Positions 8,134 through 16,806 of a stretch of DNA of 64,000 bases are shown here, one piece after another (within the stretch, counting starts at the first letter, position 1; each line of letters starts with the position of its first letter). The notes beneath the pieces are model-generated. The model had not been told where the DNA came from. It saw only the letters and a list, made by a program, of their open reading frames with translations, and searched no databases. The translations under genes and the position numbers were made by a program. Source of the stretch: Paraburkholderia sejongensis (GTDB lineage: Bacteria > Pseudomonadota > Gammaproteobacteria > Burkholderiales > Burkholderiaceae); NCBI RefSeq assembly GCF_020880815.1, contig NZ_JAJITD010000003.1, positions 1 through 64,000 on the forward strand. Reading direction: 5' to 3'.

Positions 8134-8883
8134 ATGGCAAAGCGATTTGAGAACAAGATTGTGGCTATCACTGGCGGTAGTGAAGGAATCGGACTGGCGA
8201 CCGCCAGGCTCTTCGCCGCCGAAGGCGCGCGGGTCTATATCACCGGTCGCAGGCAGGAGCGACTCGACGAGGCGGTAGAAGAAATCGGGAGCGGTGCGGT
8301 CGGTGTACGGGGAGACGCCGCAAACCTTGCCGACCTCGATCGACTCTATGAGCGCATCCAGCGCGACCACGGCAGGCTCGACGTTGTTTTTGCCAACGCC
8401 GGCCTTTCCGAGAGCGAGCCGCGACCGCTGGGAACAATCGACGAGGAAAGCGTCGACCGCCTGTTCGGCCTGAATGTGCGCGGCTTGCTTTTTACCGTGC
8501 AAAAAGCTTTGCCGCTGCTGTCTGCTGGTAGCGTAGTCATCCTTAACGGTTCTGTTGCCGGCAGCAAAGGCTTTCCGGGCCAGTCGCTTTACAACGCGAG
8601 CAAAGCGGCAGTGCGCTCGTTCGCACGAAGCTGGACGAGCGACCTGAAGGCGCAAGGCATTCGCGTGAACGTAGTCTCGCCGGGTGGCACCGAAACTGGC
8701 CCGATGCGCAGCTATCTCACCGCGCGACCGGGAGTCGAAGATATGCTGAAGCAGGTCGTGCCGCTGGGGCGACTGGGGCAACCCGATGAGGTTGCCCGGG
8801 CCGTACTCTTCCTCGCTTCGCAGGAGAGCAGCTATATCGCGGGCGTCGAACTGGTGGTGGACGGTGGTTCGCTCGCGGTATGA
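8134..8883 (+). CDS. SDR-family oxidoreductase
   Basis: 249 residues, the usual length of classical SDRs. Cofactor motif TGGSEGIG (residues ~14-21), NAG at ~88-90, catalytic Ser in LNGSVAG and YNASK (~150-154), C-terminal GVELVVDGG. The TGRRQER segment after beta-2 suggests NADP preference. Substrate unknown. Under the double TetR operator just upstream, so probably induced by the same compound the repressor senses. Confidence 0.9.
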   Translation: MAKRFENKIVAITGGSEGIGLATARLFAAEGARVYITGRRQERLDEAVEEIGSGAVGVRGDAANLADLDRLYERIQRDHGRLDVVFANAGLSESEPRPLGTIDEESVDRLFGLNVRGLLFTVQKALPLLSAGSVVILNGSVAGSKGFPGQSLYNASKAAVRSFARSWTSDLKAQGIRVNVVSPGGTETGPMRSYLTARPGVEDMLKQVVPLGRLGQPDEVARAVLFLASQESSYIAGVELVVDGGSLAV

Positions 8884-8934
8884 GACTTCGATGCCGCTGT
8901 CGCCGGCGGCACGGTCGAGCTGCGTTGCGCTGTG

Positions 8935-9684
8935 CTAGCGAGTGCGCGTGTTGTACCACTCGACTGCGTCTTCTCCAGCAGGAATGCTAAATGGGCTCGA
9001 TGAATCGGTGGCGGCCAGCCAGACTGCTTCCGCGACATCGGCCGCGTGCGTGACGGCCGTCTCCTGCTGCCAATGCGCGAAGACCTGTTGCGCGAGTGCG
9101 TTGTACGGTTCGGGAAAGCCGTCTTGCATGCGTGCCTGCGCGTTCTCGCCGAAGCGGGTGGACGGCGCGCGTCCCGGCAGCACGACGCGCACGCGCACGT
9201 TGAACTGCTCCAGTTCGAGCGCGAGCGATTCGCTGAATGCGTTGATCGCGGACTTGCTCGCGGTATAGACCGACAGTAAATGCAACGGCCTGCACGTGAC
9301 CGTCGACGTGACGTTGATGATCGTCCCTTCGCGGCGCTCGCGTAATTGCGGCACGACAGCCTGCGTCATTGCAATGGTGCCGAGCGTATTGGTTTCGAAG
9401 ATCTCGCGCACGGTGTCCATCGGTGTGCCTTCGAGAGCGTTCAGAAAGCCGATGCCCGCGTTGTTGACGAGCACGTCGATGGGACCGGCCGCGTCGACGG
9501 CCGCACGAATGCTTTGCGGGTCTTTCACATCGAGCGCGACGATCGAAAGACGATCCGAGCGGGGTAATACGTCTGCGCGCGGCGTGCGCATCGTGGCGAT
9601 CACGCGCCAGTCGCGCTCCAGAAAATAGCGGGCGATTTCGAGGCCAAACCCGGACGAGCAACCGGTGATCAAGACGGATTTCAT
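8935..9684 (-). CDS. SDR-family oxidoreductase
   Basis: 249 residues. TGCSSGFG glycine motif at the N-terminus, NNAG, catalytic INVTSTV and YTASKSA. The divergence at the glycine motif (CSSGFG) and TNTLGTIAMTQAVVPQLRERREGTIINV are typical of the 17-beta-HSD/retinol-dehydrogenase-like classical SDR branch common in Burkholderia. Divergent from an AraC-family gene 99 bases away, which probably controls it. Confidence 0.88.
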   Translation of the reverse strand: MKSVLITGCSSGFGLEIARYFLERDWRVIATMRTPRADVLPRSDRLSIVALDVKDPQSIRAAVDAAGPIDVLVNNAGIGFLNALEGTPMDTVREIFETNTLGTIAMTQAVVPQLRERREGTIINVTSTVTCRPLHLLSVYTASKSAINAFSESLALELEQFNVRVRVVLPGRAPSTRFGENAQARMQDGFPEPYNALAQQVFAHWQQETAVTHAADVAEAVWLAATDSSSPFSIPAGEDAVEWYNTRTR

Positions 9685-9783
9685 GTCGACTCCTGTGGTC
9701 GGTAACGGTCCCTCGACGATACTTCGTGACCCGCCGGATTAGCTACAATCGACCGTCCGCGTTTCATTCGAGATCGTCCGATC

Positions 9784-10698
9784 ATGACCGACCCTCTGGC
9801 CGAAGTCGTTACCTTGCTCCAGCCGATGCCCACGTTCTCGAAAGTGGTCAGCGGCGCCGGGCGCTGGCGCGCGAGCCGCGCCGAAGCGGGGGAGCCGCTC
9901 TATTGCGTGGTGCTGGAGGGGTCGCTGCGTTTATCCATCAACGACAGCGAGCCGCTTATCCTTCAGGCCGATGATTTCGTGCTCGTGCCCCGTGTGTTCA
10001 ACTTCGCGATGTCGAGCGTCGTTCCGCCCGACGATGACGAGTGCTCCAATCTCGCACCCGTAGCGCTTCCCGACGGCAGCTTTCGTTTCGGCGATGCGTC
10101 GGTCGCGCCCGAAACGCAATGGCTCGCGGGCCTATGCGCATTCGGTTCGGCGGATGCGGCTTTGCTCGTTTCGCTTCTGCCCGAACTCGTGCTGGTGCGC
10201 GGCGACAGCAGGCTGGCGACGCTCGTCAAACTCGTGCGGGACGAATCGCGCGCTCAGCGGCCCGCGCGCGAGGTCGTGCTCGCGCGCTTGCTCGAAGTGC
10301 TGTTCATCGAAGCGTTGCGATCGACGCAAACAGGTGCTTCGCCCGGGCTCGTTCGCGGGCTCGCCGATGCGCGTCTCGCGCTCGCGATCCGGCGCATGCA
10401 CGAAAGCCCGGAAACGCCGTGGACGGTTGCGCAACTCGCGAAGGCCGCCGCGCTGTCGCGCTCGTCTTTTTTCGAACGCTTCAGTCGCGCAGTGGGCGTC
10501 GCGCCGATGGAATATCTGCTGTCGTGGCGCATGGCCCTTGCCAAAAACCTGCTGCGCCGCAATGAAGTCGGCGTTGCGACGATAGCGGCCCGCGTGGGCT
10601 ATCGCTCGGCGAGTGCATTCAGCGTCGCGTTCACCCGTTATGTCGGTGTCGCGCCGACGCGGTATGCACAGGCTGCAACGGACGCCGTCGCCAGCTAG
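9784..10698 (+). CDS. AraC-family regulator with cupin sensor domain
   Basis: 304 residues. N-terminal cupin-like domain (EPLYCVVLEGSLRLSINDSEPLILQADDFVLVPR) of the AraC-ligand type, and two HTH motifs at the C-terminus (WTVAQLAKAAALSRSSFFERFSRAVGVAPMEYLLSWRM and GVATIAARVGYRSASAFSVAFTRYVGVAPTRY). Divergent from the SDR at 8935-9684, its likely target. It also precedes the P450 fusion gene on the same strand, but a separate AraC-type site lies in that gap (10734-10774). Confidence 0.9.
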   Translation: MTDPLAEVVTLLQPMPTFSKVVSGAGRWRASRAEAGEPLYCVVLEGSLRLSINDSEPLILQADDFVLVPRVFNFAMSSVVPPDDDECSNLAPVALPDGSFRFGDASVAPETQWLAGLCAFGSADAALLVSLLPELVLVRGDSRLATLVKLVRDESRAQRPAREVVLARLLEVLFIEALRSTQTGASPGLVRGLADARLALAIRRMHESPETPWTVAQLAKAAALSRSSFFERFSRAVGVAPMEYLLSWRMALAKNLLRRNEVGVATIAARVGYRSASAFSVAFTRYVGVAPTRYAQAATDAVAS

Positions 10699-10733
10699 CG
10701 GACGCCGTGAATACCTCGCGCGAGGAAAATGAC

Positions 10734-10774
10734 GATGCACGTTTTGTCCGGTCGAACGTGATCTCTGTCCATTG
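10734..10774 (+). promoter_or_regulatory. AraC-type direct-repeat site upstream of the P450 fusion gene
   Basis: Starts GATGCACGTTTTGTCC and ends TCTCTGTCCATTG. TGTCC occurs at 10745-10749 and again at 10766-10770, exactly 21 bases apart, i.e. two helical turns, the usual geometry of AraC-family binding sites. About 31 of 41 bases recur in the same orientation at 14705-14745 beside the AraC gene that follows the fusion gene. The site ends 53 bases before the start codon, suitable for activation. Confidence 0.7.
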
Positions 10775-10827
10775 AGGGGAGCGCGGCTCGCGCTCTAAAT
10801 TGGTGTCACCCAAGAGGAGACACCGCG

Positions 10828-13710
10828 ATGACCCATCAGATCACCCTGCGTTTCGAGGACGGAGTAACCCGCTTTATCGACTGCGAGGAGGGCGAGCGCG
10901 TCACCGATGCCGCCATTCGCGCCAAAATAAATATCCCGCTCGATTGCCGCGACGGCGTGTGCGGTACCTGCAAAGCGGTCTGCGAGTCCGGCGAGTACGT
11001 GCTGGGCGACTGCGTCGACGATGCGCTGAGCCCGCAAGAGGCGAGCGAGCGCAAGGTGCTCACCTGCCAGATGAGCCCGCGTTCCGATTGCGTGATCCAG
11101 CTCGCGACGAACTCCGATGTCTCCGGCACCGGCCCGTCCTCCCACCGCGGCCGCATCGCCGCGTGCGAACGCGTGTCGGACAGCACGATCGCGTTCTCGG
11201 TCGAACTCGAGAAGCGCGCGGAACTAAGCTTTCTCGCCGGACAGTATGTGAACATCCGGGTGCCCGGCACCGATCAGACCCGCTCGTATTCGTTCAGCTC
11301 GGGGCCCTCCGAGTCGCGCCTGTCGTTCCTCGTGCGCAATGTGCGCCAGGGGGTGATGTCGAGCTGGCTGTGCGACAGCGCGAAGGTAGGAGACCTGATC
11401 GAATTTCGCGGGCCGCTGGGAAGCTTCTACCTGCGCCCGATCGAGCGGCCGGTGCTGTTTCTGGCGGGCGGCACGGGCCTCGCGCCGTTCCTGTCGATGC
11501 TGGACAAGATCGTCGAGGACGGCGGCAGTCCGTATCCGATCCACCTGATCCTCGGTGTGAATACCGACGAGGATCTGGTCGGGATCGACCGCCTCGAAAG
11601 CCATGCTCAGCGCGTGCCGAACTTCACCTATGCATGCACGGTCGCCAGTCCCGATAGCGCGTATCCGAACAAGGGCTATGTGACCCAGCACATCAGCGCC
11701 GCGCAACTCAACGACGGCGATGCGGATGTCTACCTATGCGGTCCGCCGCCGATGGTCGATGCGGTGCGCGATTTTCTGTCGTCCGAAGGGCTGACGCCGC
11801 GAAATTTCTACTATGAGAAGTTCGCCGGCACTGGCCTCGTGGTTCAGACCGGCGAAGAACACCTCGCACCGGTCGATGTCGATGAAGCGTTCGACCTGCG
11901 CATGGCGCTCGAACTCGGGGCCGCTCAACTGACGATGGGCCGGCTGTCGAGCGAGCAACTGATCCGGTTCCGCCAGCTTGCCGAGGCGACCGCGCAGTTC
12001 GTGGCGGGGCGGCGTTTTACCGATGTGACGCGCTATATCGAAGCGAATCACGCGTTCCACCTGTTCACGATCGAAGCGTCCGGCAACGCGCAGCTGATCG
12101 CGCTGTACCGGCAACTGGCGGTGCAGGACTATATCGTCCGTGCGCTGACCGACCAGATCGAGATCGTCGGCGACCTGGTTCAGCAGCATCGCGACATCGT
12201 CGCCGCCTTCGAACTGGGCGACCTGAACGCGGCCCGCGACGTGATTGCACTGCACGCGCGCCATTCCAAGGCGACGATGAGCCGGGCGCTGGAGCGGATG
12301 GCGCTGGGCAAGGGGGCGACCGCGGCCGCGCGGCCCGCGTCCGGGCTGTCTGCAGCGACGGCTTTCGCACCGGTTGCGGCGCCGGTTGTCGCGCCGGTGC
12401 CGGCGTCGTCCGCGCCGATTGTCGTGCCGCAGAGTGCGCCGCAAAACGCGTCGCAAAGCGCGCCGCAAATTTGCCCGTTCATGGCGAACACGCTGCCGGA
12501 CTATTCGCACGAACTGAACTGGCCCGCGGGGCTGGAACCGTTCAAGGTAGTCGACGACGGTTCACAAGGCGACCCGTACGAGCATTACCGCTGGATGCGC
12601 GAGCATGCGCCGGTGCTGCGCTGTCAGTCGGCGACCTCGGACGTGTGGTTCCTGTCGCGCTACGACGATGTCTACGAGGCGATTCGCAATCCGAAGCTGT
12701 TTTCGTCCGAGGTCGTCAGCCCGCCGCCGCTGACTTTCCTGACGCTGTTCGACGCGCCCAACCATTCGCGTCTGCGCAAGGTCGTGCAGCCGTCGTTCCT
12801 GCCGCTCGCGCTCGATCCTTTTGTCGAGCAGATCGCGAAGCGCGCGGAAGACCTGCTCGACGCGATGATTGCCAAAGGCGGCGGCGACGTCGTCGACGAC
12901 TTTGCGATTCCGCTCAGCATCTCGACCATCTCGACGATGATCGACGTGCCGAACGAGGACGAGGAGAAGATGAAGTTCTGGTCGGACGAGACCTTCAGCT
13001 ACTTCGGGCGGCTCGCCCGCAATGCGCCGGGCACCGGCACCGACGAACAGAGCGCGCACGCGTTCTTCGCCTACCTGAAGGAGGCGATGGAGCGGCTCGC
13101 GGTCAACGGCAGCCAGTCGATCGGCGGGCATATCGCGCGGATGTGGAAGGACGGCGTGCTGTCGGAAAAGGAAGCGAAGGAGCTGTGTGCGTTCGTCTTC
13201 ATCGCCGGGCACGACACGACGACGATCCTCGTCGCCAACGCGTTCCGGATGTTCGCCGAAAAGCCGCACTTGCTGGGACGGATCCGCAAAAATCCCACCG
13301 ATGCGGACCGTTTCGTCGAGGAAGTGGCGCGCTATCGAGGCACCGTCCAGCGCGTGAGCCGCATCACCACCGAGGCGACTACGGTGTCGGGCGTCGAGCT
13401 GCCGAAGGGCGCGGTGGTGCGTTTGCTGCTGTCGGCCGCGAACCGCGACAGCCGCAAGTTTGCCGACGGCGAAACGTTCGACATCGACCGCGATTCGAGC
13501 GGCCATCTGGGCTTCGGCAACGGCATGCACAAATGTCTCGGCGCGCCGCTCGCCAAGCTGGAAACGTTGATTGCGACGAAGGCGCTGGCCCGCAAGATCG
13601 GCGAGATCGCGCTCGATCCGGCAAGGCCGATACAGTACGTGCGAGGCAACAACCTGACCAACTCCGGACCGGAGCATCTGTTCGTGAAGCTCGGCGCTCT
13701 GCCGGCCTGA
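10828..13710 (+). CDS. Fusion protein: 2Fe-2S ferredoxin / FAD-NAD reductase / FCD sensor domain / cytochrome P450
   Basis: 960 residues in one uninterrupted frame; AGGAG 8-12 bases before the ATG. Residues 1-90: plant-type 2Fe-2S domain with Cys 40, 45, 48, 80. About 105-330: FAD domain with RSYS 152-155 and NAD(P)H domain with GGTGLAP 214-220 and CGPPPM 304-309, like benzoate dioxygenase reductase BenC. About 352-495: an FCD helical bundle as in GntR regulators, keeping the ligand/metal-site pattern Asn407, His411, His454, His476. About 497-545: Ala/Pro/Gln linker. About 550-960: P450 with AGHDTT 793-798, ExxR 832-835 and haem ligand Cys903 in FGNGMHKCLG. The reductase can supply electrons to its own P450. 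Known self-sufficient P450s place the P450 first (CYP102, CYP116B); this order and the inserted sensor domain are unusual. Substrate unknown; aromatic acids are a guess from the reductase and regulator types. Confidence 0.93.
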   Translation: MTHQITLRFEDGVTRFIDCEEGERVTDAAIRAKINIPLDCRDGVCGTCKAVCESGEYVLGDCVDDALSPQEASERKVLTCQMSPRSDCVIQLATNSDVSGTGPSSHRGRIAACERVSDSTIAFSVELEKRAELSFLAGQYVNIRVPGTDQTRSYSFSSGPSESRLSFLVRNVRQGVMSSWLCDSAKVGDLIEFRGPLGSFYLRPIERPVLFLAGGTGLAPFLSMLDKIVEDGGSPYPIHLILGVNTDEDLVGIDRLESHAQRVPNFTYACTVASPDSAYPNKGYVTQHISAAQLNDGDADVYLCGPPPMVDAVRDFLSSEGLTPRNFYYEKFAGTGLVVQTGEEHLAPVDVDEAFDLRMALELGAAQLTMGRLSSEQLIRFRQLAEATAQFVAGRRFTDVTRYIEANHAFHLFTIEASGNAQLIALYRQLAVQDYIVRALTDQIEIVGDLVQQHRDIVAAFELGDLNAARDVIALHARHSKATMSRALERMALGKGATAAARPASGLSAATAFAPVAAPVVAPVPASSAPIVVPQSAPQNASQSAPQICPFMANTLPDYSHELNWPAGLEPFKVVDDGSQGDPYEHYRWMREHAPVLRCQSATSDVWFLSRYDDVYEAIRNPKLFSSEVVSPPPLTFLTLFDAPNHSRLRKVVQPSFLPLALDPFVEQIAKRAEDLLDAMIAKGGGDVVDDFAIPLSISTISTMIDVPNEDEEKMKFWSDETFSYFGRLARNAPGTGTDEQSAHAFFAYLKEAMERLAVNGSQSIGGHIARMWKDGVLSEKEAKELCAFVFIAGHDTTTILVANAFRMFAEKPHLLGRIRKNPTDADRFVEEVARYRGTVQRVSRITTEATTVSGVELPKGAVVRLLLSAANRDSRKFADGETFDIDRDSSGHLGFGNGMHKCLGAPLAKLETLIATKALARKIGEIALDPARPIQYVRGNNLTNSGPEHLFVKLGALPA

Positions 13711-13756
13711 AGCGGCGGATAGCTGCTAGCCGATCGCTGATCGCAGACGGACGTCG

Positions 13757-13784
13757 GCAAGCGGGTGCGGGTCAGCCCGCTTGC
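13757..13784. terminator. Stem-loop between convergent P450 and AraC genes
   Basis: Perfect 9-bp stem, GCAAGCGGG (13757-13765) and CCCGCTTGC (13776-13784), with a 10-base loop. It lies in the convergent gap and overlaps the last codons of the AraC gene. There is no T-run, so it is at best a weak or factor-dependent terminator. Confidence 0.35.
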
Positions 13785-14704
13785 CCGTGGTCCGGCGGCA
13801 TCGATCGGTCGTGCGCAGCCGCGCGGTATTCGGTGGGCCGCAAGCCGGTCTGCTTGCGGAAAAAGCGGCCGAAATACGCCTCGTCCTGAAAGCCCAGTTC
13901 ACTGGCGATCTGCTTCACGCTGTACGTCGAATAGCCGAGCAGCCGCTTGGCCTCATGGATCGAGCGTGCATCGATCGCCTCGATGGCCGAGACACCGAAC
14001 GCGGCACGGCAGATGCGCGACAGCTGGCCGGTGCTCACGCCCATTGCTTCGGCATAGCTCGCGACCGGGCGTCGCTCGCGGCAATGGCGGTCGAGCAGTG
14101 CGCGGAATCGTTCAATGCGCGCGGCCATCGTGCGCTGCTCGGAGCCGGCGGACAGCCGCGCGCTCTCGCTGAGGCGCCCGATCTTGACGAACAGCGCGAT
14201 CGCCAGCGCCGCGCCCGCAGTGAACTGCCAGCGCTCGTGACTCTCGGCCTCGTGCCCGATCGATTGAAACAGCGTGTCGAGCGGGGTGCCGCGCTCGAGA
14301 GCGGGATCGACCGACAGCACTGTCGGCGTGCGAATGAATTCCAGCAGCTCGGGGGCGGCCGTCATCGCCAGCGATTCCAGCGCGGATTGCGCGGCGGTGA
14401 TCACGTGGCCGTCGATATCGCTGCGGAAGCGGAAGCCGTGGACCGAGTGCGCGGGCACGACGATCAGGCAGGGCGCGTCGACCGCCCAGTTCTTGCCGTC
14501 GATAAAAGTCTCGCCACCGCCGGCGGTGATGTAGAGCACCTGAATCAGCGCATCGTGGACGTGCGGCTTGATGTCGAAGTCGAAACGCCCGGCCCGCATC
14601 GGAATCCGTTCGTAATGCACCATATCGACCCAGGGCTGCTCAGCTTGCGCGCCATAGAGCGCGAAATGCAGAACGGTCCGGCGGCGCTGCGAGTCATGGG
14701 CCAT
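13772..14704 (-). CDS. AraC-family regulator, PobC/PobR-like, probable activator of the P450 fusion gene
   Basis: 310 residues. N-terminal cupin-like sensor (FDFDIKPHVHDALIQVLYITAGGGETFIDGKNW), C-terminal AraC HTH (PVASYAEAMGVSTGQLSRICRAAFGVSAIEAID and YSVKQIASELGFQDEAYFGRFFRKQTGLRPTEYR). The architecture matches AraC proteins that control 4-hydroxybenzoate and related aromatic-acid genes. The first ATG (14702-14704) abuts the duplicated 41-base site, leaving little room for a ribosome site; GGAC lies about 12-15 bases upstream, so a start further in is possible. Convergent with the P450 fusion gene. Confidence 0.88.
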   Translation of the reverse strand: MAHDSQRRRTVLHFALYGAQAEQPWVDMVHYERIPMRAGRFDFDIKPHVHDALIQVLYITAGGGETFIDGKNWAVDAPCLIVVPAHSVHGFRFRSDIDGHVITAAQSALESLAMTAAPELLEFIRTPTVLSVDPALERGTPLDTLFQSIGHEAESHERWQFTAGAALAIALFVKIGRLSESARLSAGSEQRTMAARIERFRALLDRHCRERRPVASYAEAMGVSTGQLSRICRAAFGVSAIEAIDARSIHEAKRLLGYSTYSVKQIASELGFQDEAYFGRFFRKQTGLRPTEYRAAAHDRSMPPDHGQAG

Positions 14705-14745
14705 GATGCACGTTATGTCCTGCTAAATAGGATTTCTGTGCATTG
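14705..14745 (+). promoter_or_regulatory. Second copy of the AraC-type site, between the regulator and the kinase-like gene
   Basis: Starts GATGCACGTTATGTCC and ends TTTCTGTGCATTG. TGTCC at 14716-14720 and TGTGC at 14737-14741 are spaced 21 bases. It shares about 31 of 41 bases with 10734-10774 in the same orientation. It lies directly before the AraC start codon (autoregulation) and 193 bases before the adenosine-specific kinase-like gene. Confidence 0.68.
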
Positions 14746-14938
14746 TTCCATACCCGCTCGCCCCGTTCAATGGCGAGCCGGCCTCTTGTGGGCATGGTGC
14801 TTTCGTTCGCCGTCGCCCGGTACTAGGCTAGAAGCCGAAGCGACGACGACCGGCCGATGCGCGATCCACAGGCGCAGTGGCATCGGCCGCCTTCGCCGTG
14901 TTTGACCGGCGTTTCGCCGCCATGCAGCGAGGTCCACC

Positions 14939-15424
14939 ATGCAACTGTCCGCCGTCAAGGTCGTCAAGCCCGAAGCGACCAACTTCATTCTCGGGCAAAG
15001 CCACTTCATCAAGTCCGTCGAGGATATTCACGAGGCGCTGGTCGGCGCGGTGCCAGGCATCAAGTTCGGTCTCGCGTTTTGCGAAGCATCGGGCAAGCGT
15101 CTCGTGCGGCGCTCCGGCACCGACGAGAGTCTCATCGGGATGGCCTGCGAGAACGCGACCAGCGTTGGCGCGGGCCACAGTTTCTTCGTGTTTCTCGGCG
15201 ACGGCTTTTTCCCCGTCAACGTACTGAACACGATCAAGGCGGTGCCCGAGGTGTGCCGCATCTTTTGCGCGACGGCGAATCCTGTCGAAGTGCTGATCGC
15301 CGAAACGGATCAGGGCCGGGGTATCGTCGGCGTGATCGATGGCTTTGCGCCTGTCGGCATAGAAACCGCGGAAGACGTTCAGTGGCGCAAGGATCTTCTG
15401 CGCACGATCGGATACAAACTTTAG
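14939..15424 (+). CDS. Adenosine-specific kinase family protein (DUF355-type)
   Basis: 161 residues, preceded by GCGAGG. The whole chain matches the small Adenosine_kin family (PF04008) known mainly from archaea and scattered bacteria: VVKPEATNFILGQSHFIKSVEDI, LAFCEASGKRLVRRSGTDE, AGHSFFVFLGDGFFPVNVLNTIKAVPEVCRIFCATANPVEVLIAETDQGRGIVGVIDG. The biochemical role of the family is poorly settled (adenosine/AMP binding). Placed downstream of the second AraC-type site and 50 bases before an Ap4A phosphorylase gene, so a link to adenine nucleotide turnover is plausible but inferred. Confidence 0.82.
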   Translation: MQLSAVKVVKPEATNFILGQSHFIKSVEDIHEALVGAVPGIKFGLAFCEASGKRLVRRSGTDESLIGMACENATSVGAGHSFFVFLGDGFFPVNVLNTIKAVPEVCRIFCATANPVEVLIAETDQGRGIVGVIDGFAPVGIETAEDVQWRKDLLRTIGYKL

Positions 15425-15475
15425 CGACCGCGTTTTTGCCCACTCCAGGCGCCTCGTCACGCCTGCTCAGATCAT

Positions 15476-16396
15476 ATGGAACCAACACGACGCCTCGTGC
15501 CGGGCACATTGTGGCCCGCGATCCTGCGACAGACCGCCCACGCGCTCGCTTGCGGCGCGCTGCAACCGATCGACACCCGACAGTCGGTGCTCGATAGCGG
15601 CGGCATCCGCTTTCTCGTGCGTCAGGTGTCGAGCCTGGCGCGCAAGGAGCGGCAGCGTGAGCAGGCTCGGACGTTGCAAACGCAGCAAACGCGGCAAACG
15701 CAGAGGAGCCCTGAAGCAAACCCGTTCCTGCCTTACGAAGCGGATCTGTTCGTCGCCGATATCTCCGCCACGCATCTGGCGTTGCTGAACAAGTTCAACG
15801 TGATCGATCATCATCTGCTGATCGTTACGCGCGAGTTCGAACCCCAGGAAACGCTGCTCGATCTGGCCGATTTCGACGCGTTGATCGCGTGCATGGCCGA
15901 GTTCGACGGCATCGGTTTTTACAACGCCGGCGAGGAGGCCGGCGCGAGTCAGCCGCACAAACATCTGCAGATCGTGCCGCTGCCGCTCGGCGATATCGGG
16001 CCGCCGGTACCTGTTGAGCCTTTGCTCGGCGTGGCGGGACGCTCGCCGGTTTTGCCGTTTCGACACGCGTTCGCACGCTTTGACGCAGCCGAATTCACTC
16101 ACGCCGATGCGGCCGAACGGGCGCTTTCGCGCTACCACGCGCTGCTCGACGCGGCGGGCGTCGGTACGGTAGAGCGCGATGGTGCGACCTGTCATGCGAC
16201 GCCCTATAACCTGCTCGTCACGCGGCGCTGGATGTTGCTGGTGCCGAGGGCGGCGGAACGGGTCGAAGGCGTGTCGGTAAACGCGCTTGGTTTTGCGGGG
16301 TCGCTGTTCGTGCGCGATGCCGCGCAGTTGGCGGTAATCGAACGGCTCGGCCCGATCACGGTATTGCAGCGCGTCGCGCTGCCTGTGACTCCATAG
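15476..16396 (+). CDS. ATP adenylyltransferase (Ap4A phosphorylase)
   Basis: 306 residues. HIT-superfamily GalT-like fold with the active-site block GASQPHKHLQIVPL (His161, His163), preceded by FNVIDHHLLIVTREFEPQ and followed by YNLLVTRRWMLLVPR, all typical of Ap4A phosphorylase II (APA1/APA2). It splits Ap4A with phosphate into ATP and ADP, lowering the dinucleotide alarmone. A Gln/Arg-rich low-complexity insert lies near residues 56-80. Weak ribosome site; probably co-transcribed with the kinase-like gene 50 bases upstream. Confidence 0.88.
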   Translation: MEPTRRLVPGTLWPAILRQTAHALACGALQPIDTRQSVLDSGGIRFLVRQVSSLARKERQREQARTLQTQQTRQTQRSPEANPFLPYEADLFVADISATHLALLNKFNVIDHHLLIVTREFEPQETLLDLADFDALIACMAEFDGIGFYNAGEEAGASQPHKHLQIVPLPLGDIGPPVPVEPLLGVAGRSPVLPFRHAFARFDAAEFTHADAAERALSRYHALLDAAGVGTVERDGATCHATPYNLLVTRRWMLLVPRAAERVEGVSVNALGFAGSLFVRDAAQLAVIERLGPITVLQRVALPVTP

Positions 16397-16446
16397 CGAG
16401 CGACGCGATTGGGCGAGCGGTTCATGCAACGGGTTTGGTCCTGCGT

Positions 16447-16806
16447 TTACCTTCGCTTTTTATTCATCGCGGCATCCAGCGATTCGCCGTCGGCGCAGCT
16501 TTTCAGCGCCACGATCGCTTTTTCCGCGGCGGCGACAATTTCTTCGCACTCCGCATGACGTGGATTGTTCGGCACGCTGGTACAGCCTCCGTAGTGGCGT
16601 ATCTGCGCCAGGTCGGTGCGAACCCTGGCAAGTGCCGTCGCCGCTGAACCGCTATCGGCGATCATCTTCGCGACATCGAAGACGGTCCCGGACCGTAGTA
16701 CGACGTAGGTCGGACAGACCTCGTCCGCGTGGCCCTTCGCTATCGGCAGACACGCACAACCCGCGAGGGCAACGAGTCGCGCGGTGCGACTCAGGTGCTT
16801 GCTCAT
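16447..16806 (-). CDS. Small exported protein, function unknown
   Basis: 119 residues from ATG 16804-16806, which has GGGAG 8 bases upstream; another ATG two codons earlier is too close to that site. N-terminal signal sequence (MSKHLSRTARLVALAGCACLPIAKGHA); LAGC could serve as a lipobox. The mature part has four Cys (VCPTY, YGGCTS, AECEEI, KSCADG) that could form two disulphides, and an Ala-rich helical end. No family recognised. Confidence 0.7.
   Translation of the reverse strand: MSKHLSRTARLVALAGCACLPIAKGHADEVCPTYVVLRSGTVFDVAKMIADSGSAATALARVRTDLAQIRHYGGCTSVPNNPRHAECEEIVAAAEKAIVALKSCADGESLDAAMNKKRR

Noticed and set aside
12471..13889. Second plus-strand frame across the P450 part that could suggest two separate genes
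   Set aside because: It is the +1 shadow of the P450 domain; the real frame runs unbroken from 10828 and contains every P450 motif.
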